Assembly (NCBI GenBank): GCA_018266355.1 | Contig: JAFEAP010000025.1 | Span: 1-64,000, forward strand | Source: Bdellovibrionales bacterium | GTDB lineage: Bacteria; Bdellovibrionota; UBA1018 | Direction of reading: 5' to 3' | DNA: 64,000 nucleotides | Part shown: positions 1-11,279 of the stretch, piece after piece | How the letters are laid out: each line of letters begins with the position of its first letter | How positions within the stretch are numbered: the first letter of the stretch is position 1 | The notes under the pieces: generated by a model | What the model was told of the DNA's origin: nothing | Seen by the model: only the letters and a program-made list of their open reading frames with translations | Database searches by the model: none | Translations under genes and position numbers: made by a program

Positions 1-1
1 G

Positions 2-574
2 AGCGCCTCGCAGGAAGTCGGTTACCTCTCTCGCATGGTCGAGCAGCTCCTCATCATCGCGCGGCTCGAATCCGGCCACGCGGGTCACCTCGAGATGCAC
101 CCTACTCGCCTCGACGAACTCGCGATCGAAGTCGTCTCGCGGATGCAGCGTCACGCCTCGGTCTCGAAGCGGAAGACGAAGCTCACCTTCCGTTTCGAAG
201 GCGCCGAAGACGCCGATTACACCGTCCCGGGCGACTTCGACCTCGTGCGGACATTGATGGAATCGCTCATCGACAACGCGCTTAAGTACACCCGCGACGA
301 GACCACGGTCGCCGTCGAAATCCGCGACCGCGCGGAAACGATCGAATTCCGGGTCGTCGACCAAGGCGAAGGGTTCCAAGCCGGGGAAAAAGAACGGATC
401 TTCGGCCGGTTCTGGCGGGCCCCGAAAGTCGAGAATTCCCCAGTGAAGGGGTCAGGATTAGGCCTTTCGATCGTCCGTAAAATCGCGGACGTCCACCACG
501 CACGGGTCGAGCTCAATACGACGCCCGGAGTCGGAAGCCAGTTTTCGGTTTTCTTCCCGAAAACCACCGCCTAA
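2..574 (+). CDS. Sensor histidine kinase, C-terminal part (5' end outside window)
   Basis: The reading frame is open from the window edge, so this is the 3' part of a longer gene. The visible 190 residues start in the second helix of the HisKA dimerisation domain (SRMVEQLLIIARLESG) and continue through a complete HATPase_c domain. That domain shows an N box (LMESLIDNALKYTRD), a G1 box (VVDQGEGF), an F-box-like segment (RIFGRFWR) and a G2 box (GSGLGLSIVRKIAD). It should bind ATP and phosphorylate a His located just upstream of the visible sequence. The sensor region and any partner response regulator lie outside the window, so the signal is unknown. An ATG at 35 is internal to the helix and is not the true start. 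Confidence 0.9.
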   Translation, partial: SASQEVGYLSRMVEQLLIIARLESGHAGHLEMHPTRLDELAIEVVSRMQRHASVSKRKTKLTFRFEGAEDADYTVPGDFDLVRTLMESLIDNALKYTRDETTVAVEIRDRAETIEFRVVDQGEGFQAGEKERIFGRFWRAPKVENSPVKGSGLGLSIVRKIADVHHARVELNTTPGVGSQFSVFFPKTTA

Positions 575-587
575 AGGCAGAAAGTAG

Positions 588-661
588 GCTCGAGTCGCGG
601 ATGGGACCGGCTCCTAACGGCCAGCGTAAGCTGGCAGTTACCGGCCCGTAGCGACCCGAGC
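588..661. repeat. Long imperfect inverted repeat, hairpin or cruciform
   Basis: Outer arms GCTCGAGTCGC (588-598) and GCGACCCGAGC (651-661) pair at 10 of 11 positions. Inside them TAACGGCCAGC and GCTGGCAGTTA pair at 10 of 11 around a GTAA loop. No T-tract follows, so it is not a classic intrinsic terminator. It lies between the kinase stop and the aminotransferase start and could be a structured leader, an attenuator or a non-canonical terminator. I do not recognise a known riboswitch. Confidence 0.5.
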
Positions 662-700
662 TGTTCTAAACCCGGCTTCTCGTGTTAGAAACGACCGGTC

Positions 701-1849
701 ATGAAGAAAAATTATCTCTTGGCCCCCGGACCGACCCCCGTCCCCGAACGCGTCGCCGCTATCCTCGGCCAGCCGATCCCGCACCACCGCACTCCGGGAT
801 TCGAGAAGACGTTCGCGGAAGTCCGCGAAGGACTGAAGTGGGTCTTCCAAACGAAGTCCGAAGTGATCATGCTCACCGCGACCGGCACGGGCGCGATGGA
901 CGCCGCGGTCTCGAACCTCTTCTCGCGCGGCGAAAAGGTGATCACCGTGAACGGCGGGAAATTCGGCGAACGCTGGACGAAGATCGCGAAGGTTTACGGG
1001 CTGAACGCGATCGAGGCGAAGATCCCGGCGGGTTCGGCGATCGATCCCGCGGACCTCGCGAAGCTCGTCGACGCGAACCCGGACGCGAAGGCGATCCTCT
1101 TCCAAGCCTCCGAGACCTCGACCGGCGCGCGGATGCCGGTGAAGGAAATCGTCGATCTCGCGAAGAAGAAAAACCTGCTCTCGGTTTGCGACGCGATCAC
1201 CGCGCTCGGCGTGATGGATCTTCCGATGGACGCGTGGGGCATCGACGTGCTGATCACCGGTTCGCAGAAAGCGATGATGATCCCGCCCGGTCTCGCCTTC
1301 ATCGCGCTTTCGGATAAGGCCTGGGAAAAATCGAAAACGGCGGACCTGCCTCGGTTTTACTTCGACCTCGCGAAGGAAAAGAAGGCGCACGAGACGAACC
1401 AGACGGCGTGGACGCCCGCGATCTCGCTCGTCCTCGGCCTCGCGGAATCGCTGCGCATGATGAAGGAAGAAGGGCTCGCCGAAGTCTTCAAACGCCACGA
1501 GACGCTAGCCCGCGCGACCCGCGCGGCGGTCGAGGCGCTCGGGCTCGAATTGCTCGCGAAAAAATCGCCCTCGCCGGCGGTGAGCGCGGTCGTCGTGCCG
1601 CCGACGGTGAAGGAAGGGAAGAAAATCCCGAAGCTCATGCGCGACAAGCACGGCGTGACGATCGCCGGCGGCCAGGACGAACTCGAGGGGAAGATCTTCC
1701 GGCTCTCCCATTTCGGGTATTGCTCGCCGTTCGACGTGACGACGGGGATCTCCTGCCTCGAACTCGTCTTGAAGGAACTCGGACATCCCGTCGAATTCGG
1801 GAAGGGCGTCGGAGCGGCGCTGAAGGTCTTCGCGGAGGCGGGCGCGTAA
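701..1849 (+). CDS. Class V PLP aminotransferase (alanine-glyoxylate / phosphoserine aminotransferase-like)
   Basis: This 382-residue protein begins with the LLAPGPTPVPERV motif typical of the alanine-glyoxylate / serine-pyruvate branch of class V aminotransferases. The PLP lysine lies in ITGSQKAMMIPPG, and a DAITALG segment supplies the conserved Asp that contacts the pyridine nitrogen. The gene is followed after 15 bp by serA, and no separate serC is visible. The likely role is therefore transamination in the phosphorylated serine pathway or glyoxylate-to-glycine conversion; family members are known to do either. The context favours serine synthesis but the substrate is not proven. The ATG at 701 lacks a strong Shine-Dalgarno sequence. 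Confidence 0.85.
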   Translation: MKKNYLLAPGPTPVPERVAAILGQPIPHHRTPGFEKTFAEVREGLKWVFQTKSEVIMLTATGTGAMDAAVSNLFSRGEKVITVNGGKFGERWTKIAKVYGLNAIEAKIPAGSAIDPADLAKLVDANPDAKAILFQASETSTGARMPVKEIVDLAKKKNLLSVCDAITALGVMDLPMDAWGIDVLITGSQKAMMIPPGLAFIALSDKAWEKSKTADLPRFYFDLAKEKKAHETNQTAWTPAISLVLGLAESLRMMKEEGLAEVFKRHETLARATRAAVEALGLELLAKKSPSPAVSAVVVPPTVKEGKKIPKLMRDKHGVTIAGGQDELEGKIFRLSHFGYCSPFDVTTGISCLELVLKELGHPVEFGKGVGAALKVFAEAGA

Positions 1850-1864
1850 GCCCGGGATAGCGCG

Positions 1865-5111
<3,247 letters not shown>

Positions 5112-5121
5112 GGCGCGCGCG

Positions 5122-5619
5122 ATGAAGAAAGGGAAACCTTTTTCCGAGACCTACCTCGGCCAGCTCCGCGAGAAAGTCGGCTCCCGGCTCCTTATGGTTC
5201 CCGGCGTTCGGATCGTCGTCGAGAACGACTCGAGCGAGATCCTCCTCCAACGCCGGCGCGACATCGCGATCTGGGGTCTGCCGGGCGGCGGGTGCGAGGA
5301 AGGCGAAAGCGTCGAGTTCGCGTTCGCGCGCGAGCTCCGAGAGGAGACCGGCCTCGTGGCGACCGAGTACCGCGCCTTCGGGATTTCTTCCCATCCCGAG
5401 ATCGAGACGTTCACTTATCCGAACGGACACGTCATCCACTCCTACGCGGTGCTTTTCCACGTGACGAAGTGGACCGGGGAACCCGATCTTTCGAACGACG
5501 AGTCCCAAGCACTACGTTTCTTCGCGCCGGGCGAACTCCCCGAAATGCTGCCGAACGAACGGCAGAGCCTCGAGCTTTTCTTCGCCTACCGGGCGAAAAG
5601 GGTCTTCCAGCTCGCCTAA
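5122..5619 (+). CDS. Nudix hydrolase
   Basis: The 165-residue protein has a complete Nudix box: G-x5-E-x7-R-E-L-R-E-E-T-G-L, in the stretch GGGCEEGESVEFAFARELRE and the residues after it. This motif binds Mg2+ and hydrolyses nucleoside diphosphate derivatives. The preceding WGLPGGG and later YPNGHVIHSYAVLF are typical of MutT-like members. The ATG at 5122 is chosen because it lies 10 bp after the esterase stop; an upstream in-frame GTG at 5098 would overlap that gene. The substrate (oxidised nucleotide, NDP-sugar or other) cannot be told from sequence. Confidence 0.88.
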   Translation: MKKGKPFSETYLGQLREKVGSRLLMVPGVRIVVENDSSEILLQRRRDIAIWGLPGGGCEEGESVEFAFARELREETGLVATEYRAFGISSHPEIETFTYPNGHVIHSYAVLFHVTKWTGEPDLSNDESQALRFFAPGELPEMLPNERQSLELFFAYRAKRVFQLA

Positions 5620-5726
5620 CCCGGCTGCCCTAAACTCCCGAGATCGGAAGGGAATTTTCCTCGAAAGGTGGCTTAATTGCGACGCGTTATTTTTCTCGTT
5701 TCGGCAGTCACTCGAGAAATTGAGCG

Positions 5727-5755
5727 TTGCAGTCGAACCTTCGGTTAGGTAAAGG
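5727..5755 (+). promoter_or_regulatory. Possible sigma-70 promoter for the tRNA-Lys pair
   Basis: TTGCAG (5727-5732) is separated by exactly 17 bp from TAAAGG (5750-5755), placing a transcription start about 15 bp before the first tRNA. The -35 is good and the -10 weak. The assignment rests on spacing and position only. Confidence 0.35.
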
Positions 5756-5778
5756 AAAGAACCTGTCCTCAAGGGTGA

Positions 5779-5854
5779 GAGTCGTTAGCTCAGCTGGTAG
5801 AGCATCACACTTTTAATGTGAGGGTCGATGGTTCGAACCCATCACGACTCACCA
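5779..5854 (+). tRNA. tRNA-Lys (anticodon TTT)
   Basis: A full cloverleaf is visible. The acceptor stem GAGTCGT pairs perfectly with ACGACTC. The D arm has AGCTCAGCTGGTAGAGC, the anticodon loop CTTTTAA gives anticodon TTT, and the T arm contains GGTTCGAACCC. The discriminator A is followed by an encoded CCA. It is 76 nt with CCA and decodes AAA/AAG. Confidence 0.97.
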
Positions 5855-5881
5855 TTTGAGCGACGGATTTGAAAAGTAGGT

Positions 5882-5957
5882 GGGTTCGTAGCTCAGTTGG
5901 TAGAGCAGAAGACTCTTAATCTTCGGGTCAGAGGTTCGATCCCTCTCGGACCCACCA
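5882..5957 (+). tRNA. tRNA-Lys (anticodon CTT)
   Basis: A second complete tRNA, 27 bp after the first. The acceptor GGGTTCG pairs with CGGACCC (one T-G wobble). The anticodon loop is CTCTTAA (anticodon CTT), the T arm contains GGTTCGATCCC, and CCA is encoded. Together with the TTT isoacceptor it gives full lysine decoding; in this GC-rich genome AAG is the common Lys codon. Probably co-transcribed with the first tRNA. Confidence 0.97.
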
Positions 5958-5959
5958 TT

Positions 5960-6010
5960 TTCGAAACAAAAAAAGCCGGTCCCTTCGGGGCCGGCTTTTT
6001 TTGTTTCGAA
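5960..6010. terminator. Strong bidirectional intrinsic terminator
   Basis: A nearly perfect palindrome of about 51 bp: TTCGAAACAAAAAAAGCCGG, then a UUCG-capped GC stem, then the complementary half ending in GTTTCGAA. The GC stem is flanked by A7 on the left and T7-8 on the right, so it should terminate on both strands. It follows the tRNA-Lys pair directly. Confidence 0.9.
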
Positions 6011-6091
6011 GATGACGCGCGCGAAGAATCGCCGGCTCACCACCCTCTCAGTCGGTAAGAATTGCCGAGCTCCCGGAGAAGTTTCGTCGTC

Positions 6092-6097
6092 TATAAT
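6092..6097 (+). promoter_or_regulatory. Consensus -10 box (TATAAT) 7 nt before a GTG start
   Basis: A perfect TATAAT ends 7 nt before the GTG at 6105, so transcription would start at or next to the start codon and give a leaderless mRNA. No convincing -35 is seen at 17 bp, and no Shine-Dalgarno sequence precedes the GTG. Confidence 0.45.
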
Positions 6098-6104
6098 TTA
6101 TGGC

Positions 6105-7676
6105 GTGATTCGGTTTGGGTTCATCGCTCTTTTAGCGCTCGTCGGACTGCCGGGCATCGCGTTCGCCGGTACCGTCACGCACACCGTTTACGCCGCGTCC
6201 GCGTTCAGCGACGGCGGGCTCCAGCTCCGATGGAATTCGACCCCGGACGGATGGATCCCGGAGAACTCGCTCACGCACCACCGCCTCGTCGACTTCGACT
6301 GCACGTCCCTTCTCGAGCACCAGCAGATGTTCGCGCTCGGAGCGATGGTGAAGCGAGGAGTCCTCACCGCGGAACAAGCGAAGATGTACGCGGCGCTCGG
6401 CGATAAGCTTCCGCCCCGCCAAGTGAGCTTTTTCGAGCTCGAAGAAAAAGGACAGCAGGTCGGATCGCTCTGGAGCGTCGGCGGCCAGGACCTCGAGGCG
6501 GGAAAAATCCAAGACCGGATCCTTCCCTGGATGCTCGAGGAAAAGTGGAAGGCGCTCGCCGGAGAAGTCGACCGAACGAAATACAAATACCTCTGGGAGT
6601 GGGGCCGCGCCGCGATCGAAGACGGCGCCGACATCGATACTCTCCTCGACTTCGCGGTCCAGAAGGCTTACCGCGACCTGAAGACCTTCGGCGGAAAGGT
6701 CGACGACGCATACGTCATGATCCACGCGATTTCCCCGGCGCATACCGTGAGCTACCTTCGCCGCTTTCCGGGCACCCAGTTCTCGAAGAACGCGCTCAAG
6801 GACGGAGACTCGGTCCTCATGATCCCGCTCTCGATGGTGCTGAAGTCCCACCCCCTCCGCCGTCACTCCGCGCTCCTCGCGGACCTCGGAAAAATCGTCG
6901 ACGATCCCCGTTTCACCGACGATATCCTCGTCGACCTCGTCGACGCGTTCCGGGGCACGCTCTGGACGGAGGCCGACTTCCAAGGAACGCACTTCCGTTC
7001 GGACCATCCTCTCATCCTCCAGGATTTTTCCGTCTGGGGATTGAACTCCGTCCACGCCCAGCTCCGCGCCGCCGGCATCCCCGAAGCGAAGTCGAAAGCC
7101 GCGATCGAAAGGCTTCTCCAGGAACCGATCACGAAACGCCTCCAGCGCGCGAACTACTACGTCGACGCCACGAACAAGAACGGCGCCCAGATCCTCTGCC
7201 GCGACCGGGGCGCGGTCGAAGTCTCGGGCCTCGATCCGAAGCAGCTCGCCGACGATCCGAAGTACCTCCTGCGAGTCCTCTTCGGCGCGGCGATCGGCGC
7301 GGTCCGGAAAGTCCAGGCGATCAGTCCGCAGTCCTCGATCCGCGACGTCTGGCAGAGCTTGATCCTCCGCCGAAGCGAGATCGCCCTCACCACCCGCGAT
7401 CCCGCGATGGCCGACGCCATCCGGAAGCTGAAGCCGGAATATTCGAAGGGCTTCGTTTCGCTCCCGGTACCGCCCGGCACGCCGAAGGAGATGGCCGCCG
7501 CGCTCGGCGACGATTGGGGCACGACGACGGAGGCGTTCTTTTTCCCTTTCGGCCGCATCCTCGAAATGACGATGGAAGACCCGACGCTCGACCAGGTCTT
7601 CAACGACGCCGCGAACCGCATCATCCGCGGGAACTTCCAGCGGAACTACTCGTTCGTGAATCCGGAACTTTTCTAG
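6105..7676 (+). CDS. Secreted protein of unknown function
   Basis: A 523-residue protein. I place the start at the GTG at 6105 because the next residues (IRFGFIALLALVGLPGIAFA) form a clean signal peptide with an AFA-like cleavage site, and TATAAT sits just upstream; the longer frame from 6012 runs into the terminator. The mature part is soluble and mixed alpha in character (for example FELEEKGQQVGSLW, SDHPLILQDFSVWGLNSVHA, NYYVDATNKNGAQILCRDRG). I see no catalytic motif that I recognise. It converges with the metalloprotease gene, the two stops being 1 bp apart with no terminator between them. Probably periplasmic or exported. Confidence 0.75.
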   Translation: MIRFGFIALLALVGLPGIAFAGTVTHTVYAASAFSDGGLQLRWNSTPDGWIPENSLTHHRLVDFDCTSLLEHQQMFALGAMVKRGVLTAEQAKMYAALGDKLPPRQVSFFELEEKGQQVGSLWSVGGQDLEAGKIQDRILPWMLEEKWKALAGEVDRTKYKYLWEWGRAAIEDGADIDTLLDFAVQKAYRDLKTFGGKVDDAYVMIHAISPAHTVSYLRRFPGTQFSKNALKDGDSVLMIPLSMVLKSHPLRRHSALLADLGKIVDDPRFTDDILVDLVDAFRGTLWTEADFQGTHFRSDHPLILQDFSVWGLNSVHAQLRAAGIPEAKSKAAIERLLQEPITKRLQRANYYVDATNKNGAQILCRDRGAVEVSGLDPKQLADDPKYLLRVLFGAAIGAVRKVQAISPQSSIRDVWQSLILRRSEIALTTRDPAMADAIRKLKPEYSKGFVSLPVPPGTPKEMAAALGDDWGTTTEAFFFPFGRILEMTMEDPTLDQVFNDAANRIIRGNFQRNYSFVNPELF

Positions 7677-7677
7677 G

Positions 7678-9615
7678 TCAGCGGACCGAGCAGCTTTGGA
7701 GCGTCTTGTAGTCGCCGTCCTGATAGTTCATCGGCGGAAGCAAGATCGATTCGCAGCTCGCCGGCAGTTTTTCGCCGAGGCCGAGCCGGTAGAGGATCTC
7801 GCGTCCGAGGATGCCCGAGTGCGGGTCGGACGGGTTCGAAGACTCGAGTTCGGCAGGTACGAGGCGGTCGCCCATCGGATTCTTGAGCGCGAGCATCGTG
7901 CCGAGGAGTCCGGCGACTTCCGTCCCGAGCTTCGCCTTCATGCGGGAAGTGACGGTCGCGGAGAACGCGTCCGCGAAATCTTCCTGGGCGAAACGTTTGT
8001 CGCCGTCGCCCGGAAGGTTCGAACGGAGGTAAGCGTGGTTTTTCTGGCTGCAAGCCATCGCGAACGTCGGGAGAACCCATCCGTCGGCGGTCGTTTGACC
8101 GATGAACGAGGCGGCGTGGCCGATTTCGTGCGCGTAGGTCGCGACGCCGTACTCGGGGTAAAAGACCGACTGCCAGCCGACGTAAATCGTGCCGTTCAAA
8201 TATGCGTCGAGTTCGAAGGGCGAATAAGACTGGAGGAGTTCGCCGCATTGGCCGCGAAGTCCGGCGAGGTAAAGAGGCTCGTCCTGAGTCGTCCCGTAGG
8301 AGACCGAAGCGCCGCCGCCTCCGAGGAAATCCCCGGCGACCTCGAGGAGCGCCATCGCCCGTTCCTTCACGGAATTCCCGTCGATCGCCTTGGAAGCGCG
8401 GTCGATCTCCTTCCGGCTTTCCGAAAATACGTCGAGGAGGATCGTCGACTCGGCATCCTGGCTTTCCGGAAGGTCGAAATTCACCTCGGCGAGCCGCTTC
8501 TGCGAGATCTCAGTATACGGAGAACCGATGTACTCGGGAGCGGCGAGGATCGCCTCCGAGCGCACGGCCTCGATCAAGGTCCGTGCCTTTTCGAGCTGGG
8601 CCGTCGTCGGGAAATGCGCGAGCGCGGCGCCCGCGTACGAACGGCAGCGATCCATCACTTTTTTCCGAAGTGCGGTCCGCCGCTCTCCGGCCACCCCGAC
8701 CGCGGCTTGGAGCCGCTTCTCGAGCTCGGTGACCCGGACGACGTCGACGAACGTGAGGGAAGACTTTTCGAGAACTTTCCGCACCGGCCCGTCGAGAATG
8801 ATCAGCTGCATGACCCACTGAGGATAAAACTTCACGAACGCCCGTCGGTCGGCCGAGTTCAGCGGATAACGGGCGGCAAGCTTACCGAGGGCGACGCGCA
8901 TCGCACCCGAGCCTTCCGTCGGTCCGATGCGATTTTCGAGCTGAGCAAGCCAGGCGACGCCTTGGGTCCCGACATCCGCGAGGATCGCCTCCCGCGAAGC
9001 TCGGATTCCTTGGCGGGCGGCGAGGCCGACGAGGTAAGAAACGAGGTAATCGAATCGGGTCATCCGCGAGTCGTTCAGAACGTAAATCGCCGGCATTTTA
9101 TAGAGCGTTTCCAATGCGTCGGCGAGGACGTCGCTCTCCGACCGCGCGACTCCCGGGAGGTAACCCGCGAGGGCGTCGCGATTCACCCGGAGAAGCGAAG
9201 GTTGGTCGGCGGGAGGCGCAAGGAAGAGGTCCCGGGCGTGACTCGAGAGGACGTCGCCGATCATGAGGAAAAGTCCCATCACGCGGATGTCCGGACCTGC
9301 GTCGACGCTGGCGGCATCGGACGCGAGCGACTTCAAGTTCGCGAGCGTCTTCGAAACGAGCGCTTCCTCGGCGTCCGCATAGCGGTCCATCGCGGGCGAG
9401 TAGCGGTCCGCGAAGTAAGTTCCGATCCCGGCCATCGGCGGCACCGAGGTGTACTTCGACGGATTCGTCACAAGGTCGCTCGCGCAAGCGTTCGCGTCGG
9501 GAACCGCGCTCGGCGTCGGTACCGGACGAAGGCGGAAAGTCGCGTGGTCGACGCGGGCGTGGGCGGAAGAGACGGTGAACGCGAGTATCCCGGCGACGAA
9601 AGCGGCGTTTCTCAT
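7678..9615 (-). CDS. Secreted zinc metalloprotease-like protein (HEIGH)
   Basis: A 645-residue exported protein with an N-terminal signal peptide ending near SSAHA. Near the C terminus it has the zincin motif HEIGH (residues 496-500) in GVATYAHEIGHAASF. About 45 residues later comes FAQEDFADAFSATV, where E545 or D546 could be the third zinc ligand, as in gluzincins. The first 450 residues are helix-rich and unassigned. The gene is last in a reverse-strand operon: its ATG overlaps the stop of the caspase-like gene (ATGA). Inferred role: secreted or periplasmic proteolysis together with that protein. The peptidase family and substrate are not known to me. Confidence 0.75.
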   Translation of the reverse strand: MRNAAFVAGILAFTVSSAHARVDHATFRLRPVPTPSAVPDANACASDLVTNPSKYTSVPPMAGIGTYFADRYSPAMDRYADAEEALVSKTLANLKSLASDAASVDAGPDIRVMGLFLMIGDVLSSHARDLFLAPPADQPSLLRVNRDALAGYLPGVARSESDVLADALETLYKMPAIYVLNDSRMTRFDYLVSYLVGLAARQGIRASREAILADVGTQGVAWLAQLENRIGPTEGSGAMRVALGKLAARYPLNSADRRAFVKFYPQWVMQLIILDGPVRKVLEKSSLTFVDVVRVTELEKRLQAAVGVAGERRTALRKKVMDRCRSYAGAALAHFPTTAQLEKARTLIEAVRSEAILAAPEYIGSPYTEISQKRLAEVNFDLPESQDAESTILLDVFSESRKEIDRASKAIDGNSVKERAMALLEVAGDFLGGGGASVSYGTTQDEPLYLAGLRGQCGELLQSYSPFELDAYLNGTIYVGWQSVFYPEYGVATYAHEIGHAASFIGQTTADGWVLPTFAMACSQKNHAYLRSNLPGDGDKRFAQEDFADAFSATVTSRMKAKLGTEVAGLLGTMLALKNPMGDRLVPAELESSNPSDPHSGILGREILYRLGLGEKLPASCESILLPPMNYQDGDYKTLQSCSVR

Positions 9616-11276
9616 CCGGATTTGCCCTTCTTCTTCTCGAGGTACTTCACGCTCCCCGATCGGATACGGAGAAGTTCCGCGGTCGTGCTCTCGAGCGCTT
9701 CCTTCGTTTCACCGACGCGGGGTTTCGCGGCTTGTTTCTTCAGCATCGCCAATATCCGGTCGACGTAAGCAATGTGCTTCTCTGGCCCCATGGAGGAAAA
9801 CGAATGACCGAGATCCTTCGCGGTATCGAGGATCAAGTAAAGCTGGCGATCGCCGAGGACCTTCGATCCGAGCGCGGCGAGCGCCGCTTTTTCGAAGCGT
9901 TCGTCGTCGCCGAGGTCCATACAGCGCAAGGCTTCGAGCGCGTTCAAGTCGTTCAAAGCCGCGGGCTGAATCCGGAAGTCATCGTTGTCTTCGAGGTAAC
10001 TGCCGTCGCCGAAAGGTCCTTCGTTCGCGTAGATCCCGCAGAGGGTGTCTTTCGAGAGAAGCGACATCGGAAGCTTGAAAAGGGCGTTCGCGATTTTGGC
10101 GTGAGCCGACTCGATCTCGGCTTCCGTCAGCCACTCCATCCGGGTCTGGAGCCGCAGCAGGGTCACGATCGCGCTCGGGGCCTGGAGAAGGGAGCGCGTC
10201 CGGGCGATTTCGTTTTTAGCCGTCACGTTCGCCTTCATGCGATCGATCACGGCCTGCTCCTCGGCGGAAGGTTTCGCCTCATAATAGACGTATTTCGTCT
10301 CGAAGAATTCGACGATGGCGGAAACGTATTTAAGCCGGTCCGACTTTCGCAAAAGTCCCTCCGCGAATTCCGTCTGCTGGAGGCGCGTATACGACGGATC
10401 GAAGAGACCGCAGTTCGTCGGGGAATCCTTCGAGCTCGTGCATTGGCTGAGCGCGGTCGGTTTCAAGGCGCGCTCGAGCAAGGGATTCAGGATCTGATCT
10501 TCCGAAGTGACCTCGATTTTGGCCATTCGCTCGAGGTGTTCGCGATAGTCGCCGACCGAACGAAGATAGCTTTCCAAGAGCGGGTCGACGGTCTTCCCGC
10601 TCGGAGCGATGGAATCGAATCCATAGATGTTTTTCACGCCCCGAAACGCCATGCGCATCCGTTCGCGATTGTCCTGGGCCAGGGCGCCGTACCGCGCTTC
10701 CGCGACGGCCTGGGCATCCGTTGGGTTCCATCCGTCTTTCACGAGAACCTGAAAATATTCTTCGACCGTACGGGAATCCTTTTTCTTTCCGGCGAGCGTG
10801 TTGCACCCGAACAGAAAGGCTTCCGTCGGATTCGAGGTGATCCCCGCGCAGTCGCGCGCGCAGGCATGGGATTCGATCGTCCCGAGATCGAGCGAAAAAC
10901 CCTTGTCGCCGACGAATTTGCCTCCGAAATGGCCGGAGATGACGAGAACGTCGCATTTCACGTCGCTTTTGCAGGCCTGGTCGAACCACGCGTCGTCGCC
11001 GAACTTGTCGTCCGAATCGTCTTCTGCTTTGGACGCATTCTTCTCCGGAGTGAGCTCGATGAACTGGAAGTCCTTCGGATCGAGGTATTTCTCGAAAAGT
11101 CGGCGTTCGTTGTCGCTATTGATCGTGATCGTGCAGACCGTCTTTTTCGCGTGATCGAGCAAAGCGGACTGGAGCGCGACGTCGGAACGCAGGAAGTCCC
11201 GGCTACGGTATCTCGCCTCCGCGGCGGGAACGAGGAGAAGCAAGAGGAGGATCAACGTCGGAAATTTTTTCTGCAT
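9612..11276 (-). CDS. Exported caspase-like (CHAT/C14-type fold) protein
   Basis: A 554-residue protein with a signal peptide (LILLLLLLVPAAEA). Residues 105-165 look like the core of a caspase-hemoglobinase fold: a hydrophobic strand ending in a His (CDVLVISGHFGG, His116) and a second strand ending in a Cys (EAFLFGCNTLAG, Cys158), the usual His-Cys dyad arrangement of caspases, gingipains and CHAT proteins. A motif that follows, KNIYGFDSIAPSGKTV, looks conserved. The C-terminal 300 residues are helical. The gene lies 3 bp after a lipoprotein gene and overlaps the metalloprotease gene by 4 bp, so the three are probably one operon. The protease assignment is inference from the dyad; no profile search was possible. 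Confidence 0.65.
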   Translation of the reverse strand: MQKKFPTLILLLLLLVPAAEARYRSRDFLRSDVALQSALLDHAKKTVCTITINSDNERRLFEKYLDPKDFQFIELTPEKNASKAEDDSDDKFGDDAWFDQACKSDVKCDVLVISGHFGGKFVGDKGFSLDLGTIESHACARDCAGITSNPTEAFLFGCNTLAGKKKDSRTVEEYFQVLVKDGWNPTDAQAVAEARYGALAQDNRERMRMAFRGVKNIYGFDSIAPSGKTVDPLLESYLRSVGDYREHLERMAKIEVTSEDQILNPLLERALKPTALSQCTSSKDSPTNCGLFDPSYTRLQQTEFAEGLLRKSDRLKYVSAIVEFFETKYVYYEAKPSAEEQAVIDRMKANVTAKNEIARTRSLLQAPSAIVTLLRLQTRMEWLTEAEIESAHAKIANALFKLPMSLLSKDTLCGIYANEGPFGDGSYLEDNDDFRIQPAALNDLNALEALRCMDLGDDERFEKAALAALGSKVLGDRQLYLILDTAKDLGHSFSSMGPEKHIAYVDRILAMLKKQAAKPRVGETKEALESTTAELLRIRSGSVKYLEKKKGKSG

Positions 11277-11279
11277 TTT

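Noticed and set aside
7696-9768. 690-codon open frame on the plus strand
   Set aside because: It lies opposite the signal-peptide-bearing HEIGH metalloprotease gene. Its translation is Arg/Glu/Val-rich with no domain, as expected for an antisense frame in GC-rich DNA.
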